42,223 nt of DNA from NCBI GenBank assembly GCA_937968125.1, contig CALBUI010000058.1:1-42223 (forward strand), in the 5' to 3' direction. Positions 37,846 through 42,223 of this stretch are shown one piece after another. Numbering within the stretch: position 1 is the first letter of the stretch; each line of letters begins with the position of its first letter. The notes under the pieces are model-generated. The model made no database searches and was not told the DNA's origin. It worked only from the letters and a program-made list of their open reading frames with translations. The translations under genes were made by a program, and so were the position numbers. This DNA is from an uncultured Anaerolineales bacterium. GTDB lineage: Bacteria; Chloroflexota; Anaerolineae; Anaerolineales; UBA4823.

Positions 37846-38784
37846 ATGAAGCTTTTTTACGCAACGGATGTTCATGGTTCAGAGATCTGCTGGAAGAAAT
37901 TTATCAGCGGGGGAAAATTTTATGAAGTCGATACGCTGATCCTGGGTGGGGATATGACGGGTAAAGCGATCGTGCCGATCATTGCCCAAGGAAATGATAA
38001 ATATAAGGTCACCCTTCTGGAGCAGGAAACTATCCTGGAAGGGCAGTCTGCCGTCGACGAAATGGCAAAAACAATTCAAGATCGAGGCTATTACCCGTAT
38101 GTTACCGATCCAGATGAAGTAGCAGAAATATCTAATAACCCTGGGAGATCTGACGAGCTATTTCTTGTCCAGGTCACCAAAACTTTGGAACGCTGGATGG
38201 AGTATGCGGATGAAAAGTTAGCCGGAACCGGGATCAGCTGTTATGTCTGTCCTGGCAACGATGATGTCTTTGAGGTTGATGAAGTGATCGCCCAGTCAAA
38301 AATTGTTCAACACGCTGAAGGGAAGGTCGTTGAGCTTTCCGAGCATCATGAGATGGTCAGTTCCGGGTGGTCAAACCCAACCCCCTGGGATACTCACCGC
38401 GAGGAACCTGATGAAGACCTGGAAGTACGCATCGAAGCTATCATCGCCCAGGCCAAGAATCCCAGCACAGCAGTATTTAATTTGCATCCCCCACCATATG
38501 GAAGCGGTCTGGATGAAGCTCCTGAATTAACAGATGACCTGCGCCCAACCTACGCCGGTCGTGTACTTAAACCTGTTGGCAGTCACGCAGTACTCCATGT
38601 AATCGAGAAATACCACCCCTTACTAGGATTGCATGGCCATATTCACGAGGGTAAAGGTACCAAAAAATATAAGCCCACCCTTTGTATTAATCCAGGCAGC
38701 ATGTACGAACAAGGCATCTTACATGGCGCGGTGGTCGATCTGAAGCCCAAGAAAATCGGAACCTATATTTTGACCACAGGGTAA
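37846..38784 (+). CDS. Metallophosphoesterase (calcineurin-like)
   Basis: FYATDVHGSEICW, LILGGDMTGK, CPGNDD, LLGLHGHIHEG, INPGSMYEQG. Confidence 0.9.
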   Translation: MKLFYATDVHGSEICWKKFISGGKFYEVDTLILGGDMTGKAIVPIIAQGNDKYKVTLLEQETILEGQSAVDEMAKTIQDRGYYPYVTDPDEVAEISNNPGRSDELFLVQVTKTLERWMEYADEKLAGTGISCYVCPGNDDVFEVDEVIAQSKIVQHAEGKVVELSEHHEMVSSGWSNPTPWDTHREEPDEDLEVRIEAIIAQAKNPSTAVFNLHPPPYGSGLDEAPELTDDLRPTYAGRVLKPVGSHAVLHVIEKYHPLLGLHGHIHEGKGTKKYKPTLCINPGSMYEQGILHGAVVDLKPKKIGTYILTTG

Positions 38785-39052
38785 ACCAGTAGGATTGTTA
38801 AAATTGAATTGCTTATTGACTTTTGGAATTTGTAAATATATATATTAAGGAAAGCATCTGCTGTTTCTGCAACCCGAGAAGGGGGATTGGGAATAAATTC
38901 CGGTACTAGTTACCGAAAGGAGGTCTTACATCGTCGCTTTTACTGGCCATCCGGATCCTATTTCATGAATTATCGAGAAACTTATCCATCACGTCTGCCA
39001 GCTGCAGGAGATAAAATTTATGGCAGACACCATTTCTTGAAGGAGGATTACC

Positions 39053-40912
39053 ATGAGTGAGGTCACACTTTTCGTTCGCAAAGCGAGCGGCCTGGTGCGC
39101 TCCTGGTCAATGTTCGACGCATTCATCTATGCCACCTTTTCCATTAATCTAATCACACTCGGTCTTTACATATTTTCACAGATGTATTACTTCGAAGGTG
39201 ATCTTGCTACAACCGTGATTGTAGCGGGAGCTTTTACGATCTTCGAGGTCATCGTATATGCCAGCCTGATCTCCGCTATGCCGCGTGCCGGCGGCGATTA
39301 CGTCTGGCAAAGCCGCATCCTGAGCAGAGGGCTGGGTTTCGTCCTGGCTGTTACGGGTTGGTGGTTCATCCTCTGGCTGTGGGTACCTCTATATGGTGAT
39401 ATGTTACGTTTCGAGGTTTTCACTCCATTGCTTGCTATCGCCGGAGCTCAAGATGCGGCCTTGTGGTTCACAGGCAACCCGAATGGCAGCATGCTTGCCT
39501 CGATAATATTGTGTCTCCTGGTATTTATCTATATCGCAGTTGGCATGAAGTGGTATGCCAGGCTGCAGAAGATCAGCTTCTGGGGTGGCACGATCGGATT
39601 AGCGCTGGTTTTCATTCTTCTGTTAATCGGCAGCCAGGAAACCTTCGCCAACAACCTAAACGAGATAGTTCCACAGATGTTTGGTACCGAAAGCACCAAC
39701 CTGTACGCGGAAACATTCGCTGCTGGACAGGAGGCGGGTGCAGCAGTGGCACCTCTAGGTAATTTTGCATTAACGGCAGCCATGTTCGTGATGATTCCGT
39801 ATATCGTGTTCTTCAACTTGTGGCCAAACTGGGGGTCAACATTGTACGGTGAAGTGCGCGGCGCCACTGATTACAAGCGCAACTTCTGGGGCATGACCGC
39901 CGCAGTTATCGTAACTGCAGTGGGTGCCTTGATCTTCTTTGCTTTGATCGCCAGATCACTGGGCTGGGATTGGTACAACAGTGCCAACGGTGCTTTTTGG
40001 AATTTTGCTTGGGGCTACACGGACGTAGCACCTCCGCTACCATTCTGGCCATACCCGGCACTTTTCGCGACCTTCATGGTGAAAAGTCGGTTCGTGATGT
40101 TCCTGGTCATCATACTGATGAGCCTGTGGTGGTTCGGCTGGTCGGGGACAGTGTTTCTGAGCTCGACAAGGGTGATCTTCGCCGCTGCGTTTGACCGTAT
40201 GCTGCCCGAAGGTGTATCGTACATCGAACCCCGTTCTCGTACACCAGTCGTGGCTTTGGCCCTGATGGTTATCCCAGGTTTAATCGTCGCCTACCTGTTT
40301 GCGTACAATATTCGCAATTTCCAATCATTAACCCTGGTATCGACGCTGGTGATCGCAATGACCTTCCTTGGCACAACGGTGGCCGCGATTGTCTTACCCT
40401 GGCGTTCGAAGGATGTTTTTGAGGGCTCACCGATCGCGAAATTTAAAGTGCCTTCCTGGTTAGGTTACATTGGCATTTTAGCATTCTTGGCCGGAGGCTT
40501 ATATTTAATCTACCAATCATTTAGCTATGGTATCCCAGTGTTAACCGACCTGGGCAGCTATGATACTCTTACTGCCTTCATGGCGATTGTAGTCGGCTTG
40601 CTGACGTTGGTTAATGCAGTGGTGATCCTGTGGTTGCTCTACTATCTTGGAAAACGCATCCTCGGTGGTGACTCAATGCCGCTGATTACATTTGCAGGGC
40701 TGATCTTCTTCCTGTTCCTGGATTGGCTGCTGATTGAGTGGTTCTGGGATCCAGGTGGATATTATGGTATTGGGTGGTCAAATACCAGCTCCATGTCATT
40801 CATGATCATCCTGTACGCGATTGCGGCAGCAATCTACTTCGGTTTCAGCGCTTACCGCCGACGACAGGGCATTGATGTCAACAAGGTGTATCAAGAGATC
40901 CCCGTCGAATAG
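39053..40912 (+). CDS. APC-superfamily amino acid/amine permease
   Basis: 619 aa, about 12-14 TM; SMFDAFIYATFSINL, SAMPRAGGDYVWQSRILSRGLGF. Confidence 0.9.
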   Translation: MSEVTLFVRKASGLVRSWSMFDAFIYATFSINLITLGLYIFSQMYYFEGDLATTVIVAGAFTIFEVIVYASLISAMPRAGGDYVWQSRILSRGLGFVLAVTGWWFILWLWVPLYGDMLRFEVFTPLLAIAGAQDAALWFTGNPNGSMLASIILCLLVFIYIAVGMKWYARLQKISFWGGTIGLALVFILLLIGSQETFANNLNEIVPQMFGTESTNLYAETFAAGQEAGAAVAPLGNFALTAAMFVMIPYIVFFNLWPNWGSTLYGEVRGATDYKRNFWGMTAAVIVTAVGALIFFALIARSLGWDWYNSANGAFWNFAWGYTDVAPPLPFWPYPALFATFMVKSRFVMFLVIILMSLWWFGWSGTVFLSSTRVIFAAAFDRMLPEGVSYIEPRSRTPVVALALMVIPGLIVAYLFAYNIRNFQSLTLVSTLVIAMTFLGTTVAAIVLPWRSKDVFEGSPIAKFKVPSWLGYIGILAFLAGGLYLIYQSFSYGIPVLTDLGSYDTLTAFMAIVVGLLTLVNAVVILWLLYYLGKRILGGDSMPLITFAGLIFFLFLDWLLIEWFWDPGGYYGIGWSNTSSMSFMIILYAIAAAIYFGFSAYRRRQGIDVNKVYQEIPVE

Positions 40913-40932
40913 CATCCATAATTTCGTTTATG

Positions 40933-40972
40933 AATACCTGGTAGGAGCATACTCCTACCAGGTATTTTTTTC
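40933..40972 (+). terminator. Rho-independent terminator of the permease gene
   Basis: AATACCTGGTAGGAG-cata-CTCCTACCAGGTATTTTTTTC. Confidence 0.93.
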
Positions 40973-41480
40973 TCCGCGTACGAACTCTAACAGTTCTATT
41001 GAAATTCAATTGTAATTTGGTCCATCATTTACCAGTCGATCATTGGAAAAGTCATAAAACAATTGAATCCAGTAAAAATTACTGTTTGTAAAAATTGTGA
41101 CATTGTTCATTTGACTAACGATCATGGAGATGCCACAATTTTTCTTGCAACCAATATCGTTTCCGCTACACAATGAGAGGAATACCGTAAATTGATAAGT
41201 AAATTCTGCAAACATTGGAGGGACAGCAGATTGAATTGATTCTCAGGGTGCTTTGACATATGCTTTCAATCAAGAAGGTTGCATTGAAGATCGAACCCTA
41301 GCCAAACCAAAAAAATGAGGAGGTGAATTCGAAATAATCAACCGTTTCGTTTGAGCAAGATGAGTTCCTTGATCAATGAAAGTTATGATTCCAGTTCAAT
41401 GGAAAGTCGATAATTTCAATACTACAGAAGAAGGGAGGCGAAGACCTCGCCTATACGGCGTGCTCCAGCACGACCAATTA

Positions 41481-41490
41481 CTGCTATAAT
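41481..41490 (+). promoter_or_regulatory. Putative extended -10 promoter for the downstream lipoprotein gene
   Basis: CTGCTATAAT (TGnTATAAT), no convincing -35; about 450 nt upstream of the ATG. Confidence 0.35.
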
Positions 41491-41943
41491 TATAAAGTAT
41501 CACCTATTCATCCGGAACCAAACAATACAAAAGATCGCCAGGATTATGTGGGTGCTAGATGCAGGGATGGTATACCTACACAGAAACACTTTACATCTTG
41601 TCCTACATTGTTACCCCATTTCTGAACCATCTCGGAAAAGGGAAAGATGATTAGTGATGCAAGATTTTGTATTAGACATACAACACCGTCGCCATTTGCT
41701 CATACGCCGACCAATGTAAGTGTAGGGACACCTGAGTTGAAGAGATTTGATTATCATTACTAAATTTAGCGGCCTTTACGATGTTCTATTGAGTGCTACT
41801 GAAAGTTTCTTGATTTCGACGCTTTCATTCTAATTTTCTGGATATAAAGGAGGTGGTTCTATAAGGGATGGTTAATACTGATGTCAGGCAATATGTAAGC
41901 AAAAAGATCCATTTTTCTATCAACATACATTAAGGAGAAGAAT

Positions 41944-42223
41944 ATGCTTAATAAAAAAGGACTTTGGCTCATCTCGCTGATGCTGCTTTTTGCCCTGGTA
42001 CTGGGTGCATGCGGAACTAGCACTCCAACAGAGGAAGCAGCCCCCCCGGCAGAGGAAGAAGCCCCCCCGGCAGAGGAAGAAGCCCCCCCGGCCGAAGGGG
42101 ATGCATGCCCGGCAGTAACGATTGCTGATCGTATGGGCGTCGCTGCGAGTGAATTCGAACGTATCTACGAGCTGGCTGATTATGAAGCCGCAGCCGGATG
42201 TACGATGACCTTCAGTGAGAATC
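41944..42223 (+). CDS. N-terminus of a lipoprotein, probably an ABC-type solute-binding protein, truncated by window end
   Basis: Frame open to the window end (absent from the ORF track): MLNKKGLWLISLMLLFALVLGACGTSTPTEEAAPPAEEEAPPAEEEAPPAEGDACPAVTIADRMGVAASEFERIYELADYEAAAGCTMTFSEN; lipobox LGAC; SD AAGGAG. Confidence 0.8.
   Translation, partial: MLNKKGLWLISLMLLFALVLGACGTSTPTEEAAPPAEEEAPPAEEEAPPAEGDACPAVTIADRMGVAASEFERIYELADYEAAAGCTMTFSEN
42041..42092 (+). repeat. 21-bp in-frame tandem repeat with C7 tracts
   Basis: CCCCCCCGGCAGAGGAAGAAG x2 plus CCCCCCCGGC; encodes (APPAEEE)n. Confidence 0.95.

Overview
42 kb window that looks like a chromosomal segment of a Chloroflexi/Anaerolineae-type bacterium. 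This assignment is inferred from protein style and has not been tested. Main content: (i) a compact clade-II (Sec/lipoprotein-type) nitrous oxide reductase cluster at about 1.97-10.05 kb: Crp/Fnr regulator, small DUF1858-like CxxC protein, nosZ, nosB-like, nosD, nosF, nosY, nosL, lipoprotein cytochrome c. In this cluster nosD and nosF form one continuous ORF. (ii) A LuxR-HTH/NB-ARC/TPR regulator and a HEAT-repeat protein. (iii) A c-di-GMP module (GGDEF, HD-GYP, and a Pro/Thr-rich membrane protein). (iv) A winged-helix regulator/membrane protein operon with a near-perfect operator-like inverted repeat. (v) Miscellaneous enzymes (deaminase, monoacylglycerol-lipase-like hydrolase, PD-(D/E)XK-like protein, HisC-like aminotransferase, transketolase). 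(vi) A possible methylamine/one-carbon catabolic locus built around two 812-aa FAD oxidoreductase-GcvT (dimethylglycine/sarcosine dehydrogenase-like) paralogs, with a DeoR regulator, an APH-like kinase, a nucleotidyltransferase, a CBS protein, a metallophosphoesterase, an APC permease and a truncated lipoprotein. No rRNA, tRNA, CRISPR array or transposase was recognised. The most interesting points are the single-chain NosD-TM-NosF fusion with a possible internal start, the palindrome upstream of the nosZ operon, the nested palindromic GTCATTGCGAG element, and the orphan Shine-Dalgarno sequences in long leaders.
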